Assembly (NCBI GenBank): GCA_012934845.2
Contig: WNNJ02003015.1
Coordinates: 1-64,000 of the forward strand
Length of the DNA stretch: 64,000 bases
From: Pomphorhynchus laevis
Lineage: Eukaryota; Acanthocephala; Palaeacanthocephala; Echinorhynchida; Pomphorhynchidae
Direction of reading: 5' to 3'
Every line of letters starts with the position of its first letter. Position 1 is the first letter of the stretch. A program made the position numbers and the translations under genes. The notes under the pieces were generated by a model. It saw only the letters and a program-made list of their open reading frames with translations. It did no database searches and was not told the origin of the DNA. Positions 1 to 9,312 of this stretch are shown piece by piece.

Positions 1-78
1 AGATTACTCTCTAAAAAATTAAAAATGTAAAGTAGAATATCATTAATAGCAAATATTCAACTCCTTGTGTCGTGCAGT

Positions 79-147
79 CGCCATGTCGAGGAATTGAACA
101 CGGGCTATTACGTGGCAAGCGAGATAGTGCCCACTATACTACACGGA
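79..147 (-). pseudogene. tRNA pseudogene, Gly(GCC)-like
   Basis: Read on the minus strand this is a 69-nt tRNA-like unit whose 5' half matches the tRNA-Asp at 638-709 but whose anticodon loop reads GCC. The anticodon stem no longer pairs fully and the T stem is weak, so I call it a pseudogene. It is the outermost unit of a three-unit array. Confidence 0.6.
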
Positions 148-186
148 TTGTTTATAACAAAAATTACTCTCTAAAAAATTTAAAAT

Positions 187-424
187 GCGATTAGATTAAA
201 TAAGCTAACTGAGTCTATGTATTTTATATTGCAAATAAAAAATAAGGCAAAATAAAAGTTAAATAGTTAAATAATAAAAAATTAATTAATAATAAATAAT
301 TGTTATAAGATTTTATATAATTTATATCAAGATGAATTATAAACTGAAATTAAAAATAAAAGTCAATTTCTATGAATTGATTAATAGATAACAAACTATG
401 TATCAGAATAAGGATTAATAGCAA
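187..424 (+). repeat. 238-bp insertion of a dispersed Penelope-associated repeat
   Basis: The 400-bp spacing between the first two tRNA-like units equals the 162-bp array period plus 238 bp. The second array at 2.4-2.85 kb lacks the extra piece. The inserted sequence starts near AACTGAGTCTATGTATTTT and ends near TATCAGAATAAGGATTA. Related copies lie at about 11.13, 12.66, 20.10, 31.29, 32.59, 32.77, 33.43, 43.15, 46.33 and 48.85 kb. At 46.3 kb the same sequence directly follows a Penelope-like reverse transcriptase tail, so it is probably the terminal region of that element. Confidence 0.6.
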
Positions 425-475
425 ATATTATTAATATCATTAATATCAAATATTGAATTCTTTTGTCGTGCAGTA

Positions 476-547
476 CACGTGTTGAGGAAATCAAACTCCG
501 ATTTCCTACGTGACAAGCAAGGATACTCGACACTATACTAACACGGA
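476..547 (-). pseudogene. tRNA-Asp-like pseudogene (GTC)
   Basis: A 72-nt unit on the minus strand, 162 bp from the intact tRNA-Asp. The anticodon reads GTC and the anticodon stem pairs with wobbles. The acceptor has a mismatch and the T stem is largely unpaired, so it is probably not functional. Confidence 0.6.
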
Positions 548-637
548 CAGGTCATAAAATAAATTACTCTCTAAAAAATTGAAAATGTAAAGTAGAATAT
601 CATTAATAGCAAATATCGACTCCTTGGGTCGTGCAGT

Positions 638-709
638 CTCCGTGTTGGGGAATCGAACCCCGGTCTCCCGCGCGACAGGCGGGAATACTTGCCACTATAC
701 TAACACGGA
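638..709 (-). tRNA. tRNA-Asp (GTC)
   Basis: A canonical 72-nt tRNA on the minus strand. The acceptor TCCGTGT pairs with ACACGGA. The D arm reads GTATAGTGGCAAGTAT, the anticodon arm is CCCGC-CTGTCGC-GCGGG with anticodon GTC, and the T arm is GGGGTTCGATTCCCC. The A and B boxes are intact and no intron is present. The acceptor stem differs from the common animal tRNA-Asp stem but pairs fully, so the change is compensated. CCA is not encoded, as expected for a nuclear gene. It is the third unit of a 162-bp tandem array. Confidence 0.85.
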
Positions 710-939
710 CTGGTTGTAACAAAAATAGTAAATAACGGTAAATTCTCAAGTTAATTCTCAAGTTAAAATAGCGTATTTTAACTTGAGACGTCGTAACACA
801 TTCTAGACGTGGGCATTCATATTGTAATGATAACAAACAATAGAAAATGATATGATTTTTCATTATAAAAATTAAGATGATGTCATAATTAAACATTTTA
901 TCTTTGATTATGACATGTCGGATTATCATTGACTGATTA

Positions 940-1080
940 GCCTTGCTCTAAGACTAGCATTGATATGAAGTATTCAGAAAATGATTTAGTGAAAGTTGTA
1001 GATTGGATCCGTTATGTTAAAATGTTTTTATTGTTTGTAAAAAAGATTAATGACAAGTATTTGTGAAGCGGTCGTTTTCG
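940..1080 (+). repeat. 140-bp direct repeat, copy 1
   Basis: This stretch, starting GGATTAGCCTTGCTCTAA, recurs at 1487-1622 with a few substitutions and small gaps. Both copies end in GAAGCGGTCGTTTTCGTT. I recognise no coding content. Confidence 0.7.
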
Positions 1081-1142
1081 TTATTTATGCATCACATCAA
1101 CTGAAATCGGATATTCATCGATGTTTGATATTAGGTCGACTC

Positions 1143-1340
1143 TTACATCCGTATGTTTAGATTCTCTTCGTCGATATCTACTGATCTGTGATTAGGAAAA
1201 AGGGCGATTTGCTTGTTTGACATTCGAGCTGTTTTGCCGTTTTCAAAAGAGACGGTATCATAGTTATAATTTGCGTCTGTTAAATCAACTTCTTGGACAC
1301 GATCACCATACTTTGATTCTCGTCGGAAATCTTTTAGCAA
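1143..1340 (-). CDS. Possible terminal exon, unknown protein
   Basis: An open minus-strand frame of about 65 codons ends in TAA. It contains GDRVQEVDLTDANYNYDTVS followed by FENGKTARMSNKQIALF. The alternation of short beta-type stretches with charged turns looks like coding sequence and faintly like a Tudor or SH3-type barrel. Candidate acceptor AGs lie just upstream (CCAG, TCAAG), but no partner exon was found. It lies between the two 140-bp direct repeats. It could be an orphan exon or a retroelement remnant. Confidence 0.25.
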   Translation of the reverse strand: MLKDFRRESKYGDRVQEVDLTDANYNYDTVSFENGKTARMSNKQIALFPNHRSVDIDEENLNIRM

Positions 1341-1486
1341 ACTTGACCTGGTTCAATAATATAGTATATAATATAATATAAAATCAGATTCAATTAAAGT
1401 TAACTTTATACAAATGTATTCCTATTGTTAATTGACCAAACAGATTCACATAAAAAGAGAAATGTACTAGTTTAGTGTATAAAACG

Positions 1487-1622
1487 GATTAGCCTTGCTC
1501 TAATACTAGCACTGATATGAAGTATTAAGAAAATGATTCAGTGAAAGTTGTAGATTGAATCCGTTATTTAAAAATGTTTTTATTGTCTGTAAAAAAGAAA
1601 TGGTGAAGCGGTCGTTTTCGTT
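1487..1622 (+). repeat. 140-bp direct repeat, copy 2
   Basis: Second copy of the repeat at 940-1080. The pair flanks the possible exon at 1143-1340. Confidence 0.7.
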
Positions 1623-1919
1623 TCAAGGGACTTAAGGATTTATTAACTTCAATTTTTAATGACTTTTTTGAGCACTTTTCTTAAGTGACTAAAGTAAAAT
1701 GTTTAATAATTAAACATACATTATATGTCCAGCTTGTAAATAAATATTTCTACAAAAGTGTGTGGAAAAAATGATTAGAACCTGAACCAAAAATACATTG
1801 GAATGCCTTAATCTTTAAATAATATAAATTATACCATTTAAAATTGTTTTTCAGTGTTTATTTGATTATTTATTGAAATAATTCGTGATTTTTTATTAGT
1901 AATAATTATTTATTGAACT

Positions 1920-2390
1920 CCGCCATGGTCGGTCCCAAGACCTTGCTGAGAAAAGAGGAGGGTTGATGATAGGCTTTGTGACAAGTCTGTCGTAAAGCAA
2001 CACCGTCGCATCAATCATGAATGCTACCGCAACAAATATTTCAACAGGACTACGGAGTTATCGTGAAGCGGCGCGTTCAGGTGCGGTCCGACCTGATTGA
2101 CAAATCACTGAGGCTCCCTGCAGTAATAGCGACTGTGGGGGGGGCAGCCAAGTAAGCCGAAAAACGAAAACAACACATATCCGTGTGGCAACACTTAACG
2201 TCAGATCGTTGAGTGGGCGATCGATTAAAATCGTTGAAGCTATATAATGACGATGCATCGACTGTGCCGTACAGGAAACTCGTTGGCCGGGTGACAAATC
2301 AAACAGCATTGGTCACGGTTTCAAGTGCATTTATTACGGCACACCAAGGACGAAGTACAATGTTCGTGTTATGTCTGGCTTGCAAATAAA
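1920..2390 (+). mobile_element. RTE-type LINE fragment, endonuclease domain
   Basis: The plus-strand frame contains IRVATLNVRSLSGRS followed by CAVQETRWPGDKSNSIGHG. These are the opening beta strand and catalytic-glutamate motif (QETR) of the apurinic-type endonuclease of RTE-like LINEs. Internal stop codons show it is decayed. A roughly 30-bp direct repeat (AAATAAATATTTCTACAAAA, at about 1735 and 2380) flanks this stretch, so a duplication boundary passes here. The reverse transcriptase fragment at 3040-3480 has the same orientation and may be the rest of the same element, separated by the tRNA array. Confidence 0.6.
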
Positions 2391-2455
2391 TATTTCTACA
2401 AAAGTAATAACGTGTATCATTAATAGCAAATATTCAACTCCTTGTGTCGTGCAGT

Positions 2456-2525
2456 CGCCATGTCGAGGAATTGAACACGGGCTCTTACGTGGCAGGCGAG
2501 ATAGTGGCCACTATACTAACACGGA
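2456..2525 (-). pseudogene. tRNA pseudogene, Gly(GCC)-like, second array
   Basis: A 70-nt unit closely matching the one at 79-147. The loop CTGCCAC and the flank TCTCGCCTGCCACG are what tRNA-Gly(GCC) normally carries, while the first 18 nt are those of the neighbouring tRNA-Asp. It looks like a chimera or a converted copy. The anticodon stem has a C-A mismatch. Confidence 0.55.
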
Positions 2526-2616
2526 TTGTTCATAACAAAAATTACTCTCTAAAAAATTTAAAATGCAAAATAGAATATCATTAATAGCAAATATTGAATT
2601 CTTTTGTCGTGCAGTA

Positions 2617-2688
2617 CACGTGTCGAGGAAATCAAACTCCGATTTCCTACGTGACAAGCGAGGATACTCGACACTATACTAACACGGA
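2617..2688 (-). pseudogene. tRNA-Asp-like pseudogene, second array
   Basis: Counterpart of the unit at 476-547: 72 nt, GTC anticodon, defective T stem. It lies 163 bp from the first unit and 162 bp from the intact tRNA-Asp of this array. Confidence 0.6.
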
Positions 2689-2778
2689 CAGGTCATAAAA
2701 TAAATTACTCTCTAAAAAATTGAAAATGTAAAGTAGAATATCATTAATAGCAAATATCGACTCCTTGGGTCGTGCAGT

Positions 2779-2850
2779 CTCCGTGTCGGGGAATCGAACC
2801 CCGGTCTCCCGCGCGACAGGCGGGAATACTTGCCACTATACTAACACGGA
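2779..2850 (-). tRNA. tRNA-Asp (GTC), second copy
   Basis: Identical to the tRNA at 638-709 except at the T-stem/acceptor junction, where the arm reads GTGTCGGGG here and GTGTTGGGG in the other copy. All stems pair. The flanks (AATATCGACTCCTTGGGTCG on one side, CTGGTTGTAACAAAAATAG on the other) are also shared, so the two genes arose by segmental duplication of the whole array. Confidence 0.85.
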
Positions 2851-3039
2851 CTGGTTGTAACAAAAATAGTAAATTACGATGAATAGTTAATATTAATGTA
2901 TAGCGTGTGAAGGAGCAAGCATAATTAAAAGAACTTGGGTTTTTGAATTTATTCTTTTCTATCACTGATGTACGTTGTTTTGCAACCTTTGGCTTCTTAA
3001 TAGTATAAAATATAAAGTGAATCTCAGACATTGACATAC

Positions 3040-3482
3040 GTCAATACTGTTGTTCACAAACTTCGTAGTGGCTAATCTGCTGAATATGATTATATTCGAT
3101 CTGACATTTTGAAGGCTCTTGACGTTGAAGGTATGAAGAGGATAGCACGACACTTTAGCGTAGCACTGAAATCAGGAAAGGTTTATAGTGATTGGCAAAC
3201 CGGGGTGGTGACTACAATCTATAAGAAAGGGAATCAAAGAAAATGTTCAAATTATAGGGCATTACTCTTCTATTCAACTCAGTAAGCTATTTGCCAGGAT
3301 CTTTGAGCTAAAAATCCGACTGATAGTCGAGGGGCAGTTGCATGCGGAGGAATGTGGCTTTCGTTCTTATCGAGGAACTGCCTATTGACTCTTCACACTT
3401 TCAACTATTTTCGAACGCACTTGAGAATACGCTCAACCAGTTTAATCGTGTTTTGTAGATTTGAAGAAGGTGTTCGACCGAG
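3040..3482 (+). mobile_element. RTE-type LINE fragment, reverse transcriptase N-part
   Basis: Plus-strand frames read VYSDWQTGVVTTIYKKGNQ, then NYRA, then a GFRSYRGT-like segment, then FVDLKK-like sequence. These are the successive fingers and palm motifs of RTE-class reverse transcriptases. Frameshifts and stops separate them. The fragment stops where the 3' tail of the reverse-strand LINE at 3483-4865 begins, so that LINE inserted into it. Confidence 0.65.
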
Positions 3483-4865
3483 TTTTAAATATATATTTAT
3501 TTATTTTTACGTGGCAAATGCGTGCCGGCGCACGCTTACATGACCACAACAATAAATCTAATTCATATTTCGAGGAGGTGAGTACGGAGGCGGCATTTGA
3601 ATGCAATAAAGGAGGGAGCGCGACGGATTTCGAGTGGGAGCTGATTCCAGGCGAGTGGGGCGGCGACGAGGAAGGATCGGAGACCGTAGTTTGAGTAGTT
3701 GGGAACGTAGAGTAAGAGGGAATTACGGGAACGTAGTGATAGAGAGAGGTGGGACGAGTTTTGTTTTAGAAAGGGATGCTGATGAACGATGGGGAGCGGA
3801 TAGCGATGAGACGAAAAGTTACGAGAAGAAGGCGGTGTTGTTTGCGGATGTGGATGGTAGGCCAGGAGAGTTGGGCAAGATATGTGGACGTGTGATTAAA
3901 GCGACGAAGACGTCGGAGCACTCAAACGGCGGAGTTGATGATGCGGTGTACGGGTAGGATGATGGATTTCGGAGAATAGGCGAAAAGGCTGAGGCAGTAA
4001 TCGATTTTAGGGAAAAGAAACGATGAAAGAAGAGACATACAGGCGCGGAAGTCGATAAGGGGTCGGATACGGCGGATGTCACGGAGAATTAAGTTAGACG
4101 AGCGAACCTTGTCACGGACGAAGGGTTTAAGGGAAAGGTGATCATCGAAATGGAAGCCTAAGAAAGTGAGATTGTGGACTATAGGGATGATCGATGAGGC
4201 AAAAGATACAATGGGAGGAGATATGTTTGGTTTACGGGGAAGGATCCACATTATTTTGGACATTTTGGGGTTTAGAACGAGATGGAGATTGGAGAGACGT
4301 TTGTGGATAGAAGAAAGACAGTTAATGACAGAAATTGCAATAGCGTGTATGCAATGTGCGGGTCCATGAGCATATATGAGGATGTCATCGGCGTATTGCA
4401 TGACGTTAAAGGAGTAAGGTTCGATAAGTGCAGAGAGATCGCCGAGTAGAAGATAGAAAAGCAGGGGTCCTATGACTGAACCTTGTATGACCCTGCAGAA
4501 AATAGGGTTGAGAGAAGAGAATGATGAATTTGAACAGACGCGAAAGAAACGGTCGGATAGATATGAGGCAAACCATGCTACGGAGGAGGAATAAAAGTTA
4601 TAATCATAACTAAGGCGAGAAAGGAGAATGGAGTGGTCGACGATGTCGAAGGCGGATGAGTTGTCTAGGGATATGAGAACACTATATAGAGTCTTGCCAC
4701 GAGAAATGAGTTGGTCGTTGTAAACTTTCATGCAGGCTATTTCTGTGTAGTGATTAGAGCGGAAAGCGGTTTGGAATGGAGGGTACAAATTAGATGAAGA
4801 GAGATAAACGTTGATCTGTATTAAGATGCTGCGCTTTTAGAGCTTGGAAGGAGTAGGGGGAGTGA
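3483..4865 (-). mobile_element. LINE, 5'-truncated, reverse transcriptase domain
   Basis: A minus-strand frame of 288 codons (4788-3922) carries QTAFRSNHYTE, LISLDNSSAFDIVDH, VIQGSVIGPLLF and MQYADDILIY, the RT palm motifs with the YADD active site intact. The frame extends upstream past the first ATG to about 4860 (SSSNLYPPF). The C-terminal region continues in other frames to about 3540. The 3' end is an A/T-rich tail at about 3483-3505 next to GCGTGCCGGCGCACGCTTAC (complement strand). The same terminus recurs at 63950-64000, which defines the family's 3' end. The style is CR1/L2/Jockey-like. The 5' end, including the endonuclease, is missing. Confidence 0.75.
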
Positions 4866-4899
4866 ATAAATTACTATAATATTCAGTCTACCATAAATA

Positions 4900-6995
4900 T
4901 ATTTAAACTTTTTAATAATACTAAAAGTAAAGTAATAGGATCAGAAAATCCTTATTTTATTCATAAAATAAGGAATAAGGGATTATTGCCAAAAAGGCGA
5001 AAATTTTTTGAAAATTATAATTATAATAAAGAATCGAAATCGATATGTAACGATGATATTAGAAATATTCTAGAAACAGAATGAAATTGCAGATGTCATA
5101 GATTTGATAAAATAAATGAACATATACGTACCCATAATCTAGATTTAATTGAAAATTGTGAATTAAAGAAAATGCTATCAAAAGGGTATAACTATAGATT
5201 ACATGATAATTACGATAAAAATAAAATTTAAAATTTGTTATTATATTTTTAAATAATAAAAATATAATTTACAATTCTTTATATAATGAGTGACATTCTG
5301 ACTTTATTAAGCTGATTAGGAGCGAAAGCTGAAGTACATTTGAGATAAAATTTTAGAAATATATATTTAATGAAATTAAAACGAAAATTAAACTAAGAAA
5401 CAATTATTAAAGGAAAGACAAAATTAATAAAGATATGTATGCAGAACTTACTAAATTAAAGGATAACTATATAATAACAACTATTGATAAAGCTAGTAAT
5501 AACTTTGTCTTCATATGCAAAAAGCTTTATTATGATATACTGATGAAAGAAGTTAATTATAATGATTTAAATTTAAACACAACATATGAATGTAGTGATT
5601 TAAATTTAGAAACAATTATTACAAGTCATTGTTCTATAATGGATAAAAAGGGTACAAAGGTTGAATCAGATAATAAAACTATACCTATATTATATTGGAA
5701 TCCAAAATTACATAAAAATCCAATAAAACCTAGGTTCATATGTAGTGCTTTTAAATGTACATTAAAACCACTTTCTGTGGTTTTAATAAAATACTTAAAG
5801 TAATTAAAACACACTTTAAAAAATATTGCAAGGTAATCGAAATTAATACTGGTATAAAACACTATTTCAGTATTAATTCTACAAAAAAATTAGAACGCAT
5901 GAAAGAACTAAATTTTCAAAATATAAATACTTTTGTACGCTATATACAAATCTAGATTTAGCAGATATTAAAGATGCATTAGAAAAATTAATTAATATTA
6001 TATTCGGAAAAATATATACATATATATGTTATAATAACTATATATTTTTTAAACTAACTATAACACATATCTAACAAAAATTAAACCATCAAGTAAATAT
6101 AAATATATGGATAAAATTGAATTAATAGAATCCTTAAATATTTTGATAAATCAAAATTATTTAAAAGTAGGGACATCTATATTTAGACAAGTAAAGGTGT
6201 TCCAATGGGAGGTAATAGTAGACCAATTATATCTGACTTGTTTTTAAGCGTTATAGAATATAAATTTGTTCATAACTGTTCAACTGTTCATAACAAATTC
6301 TATTATAAATATATGAAATATATGTTTCGACATATTGATGATATATGTGTATTTAATTCTAATAATTTTTATTGAATAAGCGAACAAATTTATTCAAGTA
6401 TACTTAATAAAACTGATAATGAGTTTTAGGGAATGTATATAGTTAAATGTGAACATTAAAAAACATAAATTAAAACTACTATTATTAAATAAAACAATCA
6501 CATATTTAATTTACATATTTAACATATTTTTGTATTAGCATTCATGCATAATACAAAATGCATAATTTTTAGAAATATATGTTTGGGTATTTTGCTGAAT
6601 TTGGAAAATGTTTAATTGAATACCATATGCTTTGTTTTTAAGCTTTAAAGAATATGAATTCGTTCATAACTGTGTAAAAACTAAATCTAAACTATATAAA
6701 TATATGAAATATATGTTTCGATACATTGATGATATATGTGTATTTAATTCTAATAATTTTTATTGAATAAGCGAACAAATTTATCCAGGTAGCCTTATTC
6801 TTAACAAAACCAATATTAATGATAAAGAAGGTATATATCTAGATATAAACGTTAAATTAACATCAATTAAATCTATTATTAATTTTTATCGTAAAGATGT
6901 CATTTAAATTTACAAGAAACATATTTTTTTGCTTGAACATTTATGCACACCATTAAATATTAAATATAATACATTAAAAATGATATGAACTTAAG
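4900..6995 (+). mobile_element. Penelope-like element, degraded RT
   Basis: The plus strand holds a reverse transcriptase of the Penelope-like type: YWNPKLHKNPIKPRFI near 5690-5740, then GVPMGGNSRPIISDLFL near 6200-6250, then an IDDICVF active-site block. PKLHKNP and GIPMGTN-like motifs are typical of this class and distinct from LINEs. No GIY-YIG endonuclease was recognised. The copy is interrupted in many places. The palm region occurs twice (6241-6430 and 6636-6830). A related C-terminal piece lies at 46089-46340. Confidence 0.7.
6241..6830 (+). repeat. Internal direct duplication of the Penelope RT palm
   Basis: About 190 bp at 6241-6430 recurs at 6636-6830, both carrying MKYMFR-IDDICVFNSNNFY. 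The copies are nearly identical in the core (TGATATATGTGTATTTAATT) and diverge at the edges. This suggests partial tandem duplication, which Penelope-like elements are known for. Confidence 0.7.
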
Positions 6996-7022
6996 AGTTT
7001 GAAACTTAAGAAACTTATCAAA

Positions 7023-7091
7023 CTTAAGAGTTTGAATTTATTTTTAATTTCAATTTTTAATTGAAATTAAAAATAAATTCAAACTCTTAAG
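7023..7091. repeat. Perfect 33-bp inverted repeat, 3-nt loop
   Basis: The left arm 7023-7055 begins CTTAAGAGTTTGAATTTATT and the right arm 7059-7091 is its exact reverse complement, with TTT between. It lies just after the end of the Penelope-like reading frame. The half-site AAACTCTTAAGTG also follows the related RT tail at 46.3 kb. Confidence 0.9.
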
Positions 7092-7199
7092 TGAAACTTT
7101 TTTATGGAACATAAAAATGTCTAAGAGTTCTAAGCACCACCTTTGGATCTTATCGTTTTTTATTTTACTTTTCCGACGGTTATCAAGCATATATGATAA

Positions 7200-8170
7200 C
7201 GATCTTTGATCATTACTGATTGAAAAAATAGTTTCCTGTTAAATAATGCTTCCAGTTTCTTACAGCTTCGATTATTGCACTGACCTCTTTTTCTACTGCC
7301 GGGTAGTGTCGTTTGCGAGAATTCAACAATCCTGACATGATAGCAATTGGACGACTACCTAGGTATAGTACAGCTGATACCGCTGTATCATATGCATCAC
7401 ACTCACGCACTCATCAAATCAAAAGTAGAAGAAACTTTGTATTTGGCCAATTTATTGCTTATATCGTGAAGATTAGGTAAGGGATATACATCGAGATAGG
7501 TGTAAGGATTTAATGCATAAGAATAATTGACACAAAGATGTTTTGACTTAATATTTGTATCATCTCTGACGATTACTAACTGTGTTCGGCACACTGATTG
7601 ACTCGGTTCAATTGCATCTTGAGTGATCAATTTTTCAATCTCCTTGTCAATAAACAATTAATTTGTTTCTGATATTTTTCGTGATTTTATCGCGATAGGT
7701 TTAATGTTTTTTGCTAGCATAGGAAACATTTTTGGTTCAGGTAGGCATCATACAACGAGCTCAAGATTGGACGGTACTTAAAAGATCCTTAAGTCTACCA
7801 AAATTGATAACGACTCTCGAATGTAATCGCTGGAATTCAATCCCAAGTATCGCGTCAGCGGAAAGGTCATGAAGAACCTCAAAGCGGACGCTTGAGTATT
7901 TGTACCGGACATGACAATATTAATTATGTATGTTCCTTAAAGTTTGACCTTCCCAGACTTGCAAGTGAATCAGTTCATCAACCGGGTTCACATGAAGGCC
8001 ATGACCGTCTGCAACTTGAAGACAAATGTAATTGTCATAGCTGGCAAAATCGATAATAACAACTATTGATGCTGTCACATCTTTCAATGAATTAGGCGCA
8101 TCAAGGTATGTATTTGAGGCTGGAACAATTTCGATGGTGATTTTATCGATGGCGCATAGAGATGGGTAGA
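7200..8170 (-). mobile_element. Ty3-like LTR retrotransposon fossil, partial
   Basis: Minus-strand fragments, in the order expected for a Ty3-like pol, give a protease-like stretch (about 8170-7760), a reverse transcriptase part (7657-7403, with YTYLDVYPLPNLHD) and an RNase H part (7410-7213, with RPIAIMSGLLNSRKRHYPAV). No LTRs were found. It is broken in several places and is a relic. The RT resembles that of the fossil at 54.4-58.6 kb, so both may belong to one family. Confidence 0.7.
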
Positions 8171-8619
8171 TATATGTACAGTATTCGATTGTTTAGATTT
8201 GAACTCTCGTCGCTCAATTTTCTCACAATGTGAACATTTAGATTTTTAATCTAAATGCGAACATTTAGATTTTCAACGAGTCTTGTTGTCGTCTTGTTGA
8301 AAGGCAATATTTCGCAAAAATCTAATTTGCGAAAAATAAGTTATCAAGAACTATGATAGTAGAATAAAATTCGGATTGTTCTGATATACATAAACCGATT
8401 TTTATCATAAACCGATGTCGTTACGTATTTGATTAAGTACGATAATTTATGGGAAGTATTATTACCGCATGATTGACAAAAATTATCAAACATTTTCCAG
8501 TGATTATTCCTTTCCGCATCAGGAAAATTAGTTCACAATCTAACTTATCAGAGATGATAATTCCTTTCATTGATTTGAGTAAATCACTAGAGCAGGGTCG
8601 AAGCAGCGGGGAATAAATT

Positions 8620-9312
8620 CTCAGCCGCTGTAGTGGAGTTGTTTGGGGGATGGAATGAAGAGGGAAACAGGGTCATCAAACGGGTTGCAAATAACATGAG
8701 CCGGACAAGCGGAGTTAGATACGCCGTGACGATCACGCATTTATACCAGCGCATCTCTATTGCAATAATGAGAGGCAACGCCAAAGCAATGTTAGCGTCA
8801 CTTGACCAGATTCCAATATTGGCATTTGATGGTGGACACCAGGAAACATGTGAACCCGGGAAACGCCTCTTCGAGCCAGACTCTTGTGCTTCGAGCCGAA
8901 ATCTTGATCTTATGGGACAACCGGTTTGCAAAGACAACAACAAGAACCATGCCTTAATGAATGAGTACGACGAAATAATCCCCGTGTCATGCAGGACTGA
9001 GATAGTGCACCAAATTCCCGATACACTGCCAATATTCCAGGTCAGCCCGATTCCTAACATACAAATAATGCCCCAGCAACCTATCCAAACGATCATGACC
9101 ATTGAACAGCCGCGTACGACAACTGCGAAGATCGATATCGACAATGTTGAGTCTTTTCCTGAGCATGAACGAGGTGAGTCAGTCATAGTGAACGTTCAGA
9201 CGATGATGAAGCTCGAAGGAGAATCTTTATTAAAAAATGTCGTCAACACTACGATGAGTATAGGATGGCCAAAGAGTTACTCTAACACTCCCCGACCGCG
9301 TCGGCGATGACG
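8620..9312 (+). mobile_element. 3' part of a retroelement ORF (PIGIGEV-RT class)
   Basis: An open frame of about 225 codons begins ELFGGWNEEGNRVIKRVAN and contains LYQRISIAIMRGNAKAML. This GGW, then RISIAI, then RGNA layout is what I expect after the RT domain in the class of retroelement seen at 60.15-62.6 kb, whose own frame ends GGADKEASQLLKRIARM. The remaining 130 residues are low-similarity and Thr/Pro-rich, ending in PRPRRR. A decayed copy of the first part lies at 27380-27610. The antisense frame is also open but makes no recognisable protein. Assignment rests on remembered family pattern. Confidence 0.5.

Noticed and set aside
603-929. Open frame containing SIVASIPACRAGDRGSIP, and its twin near 2744
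   Set aside because: It is the translation of the tRNA-Asp gene, not a protein gene.
3352-3957. Plus-strand frames over 3.35-3.96 kb
   Set aside because: The first overlaps the RTE fragment in the wrong frame; the others are antisense to the reverse-strand LINE ORF.
8587-9186. 199-codon minus-strand frame opposite the retroelement frame
   Set aside because: Its hydrophobic, Trp-rich product has no recognisable motifs, while the plus frame has LYQRISIAI and RGNAKAML shared with a second copy.
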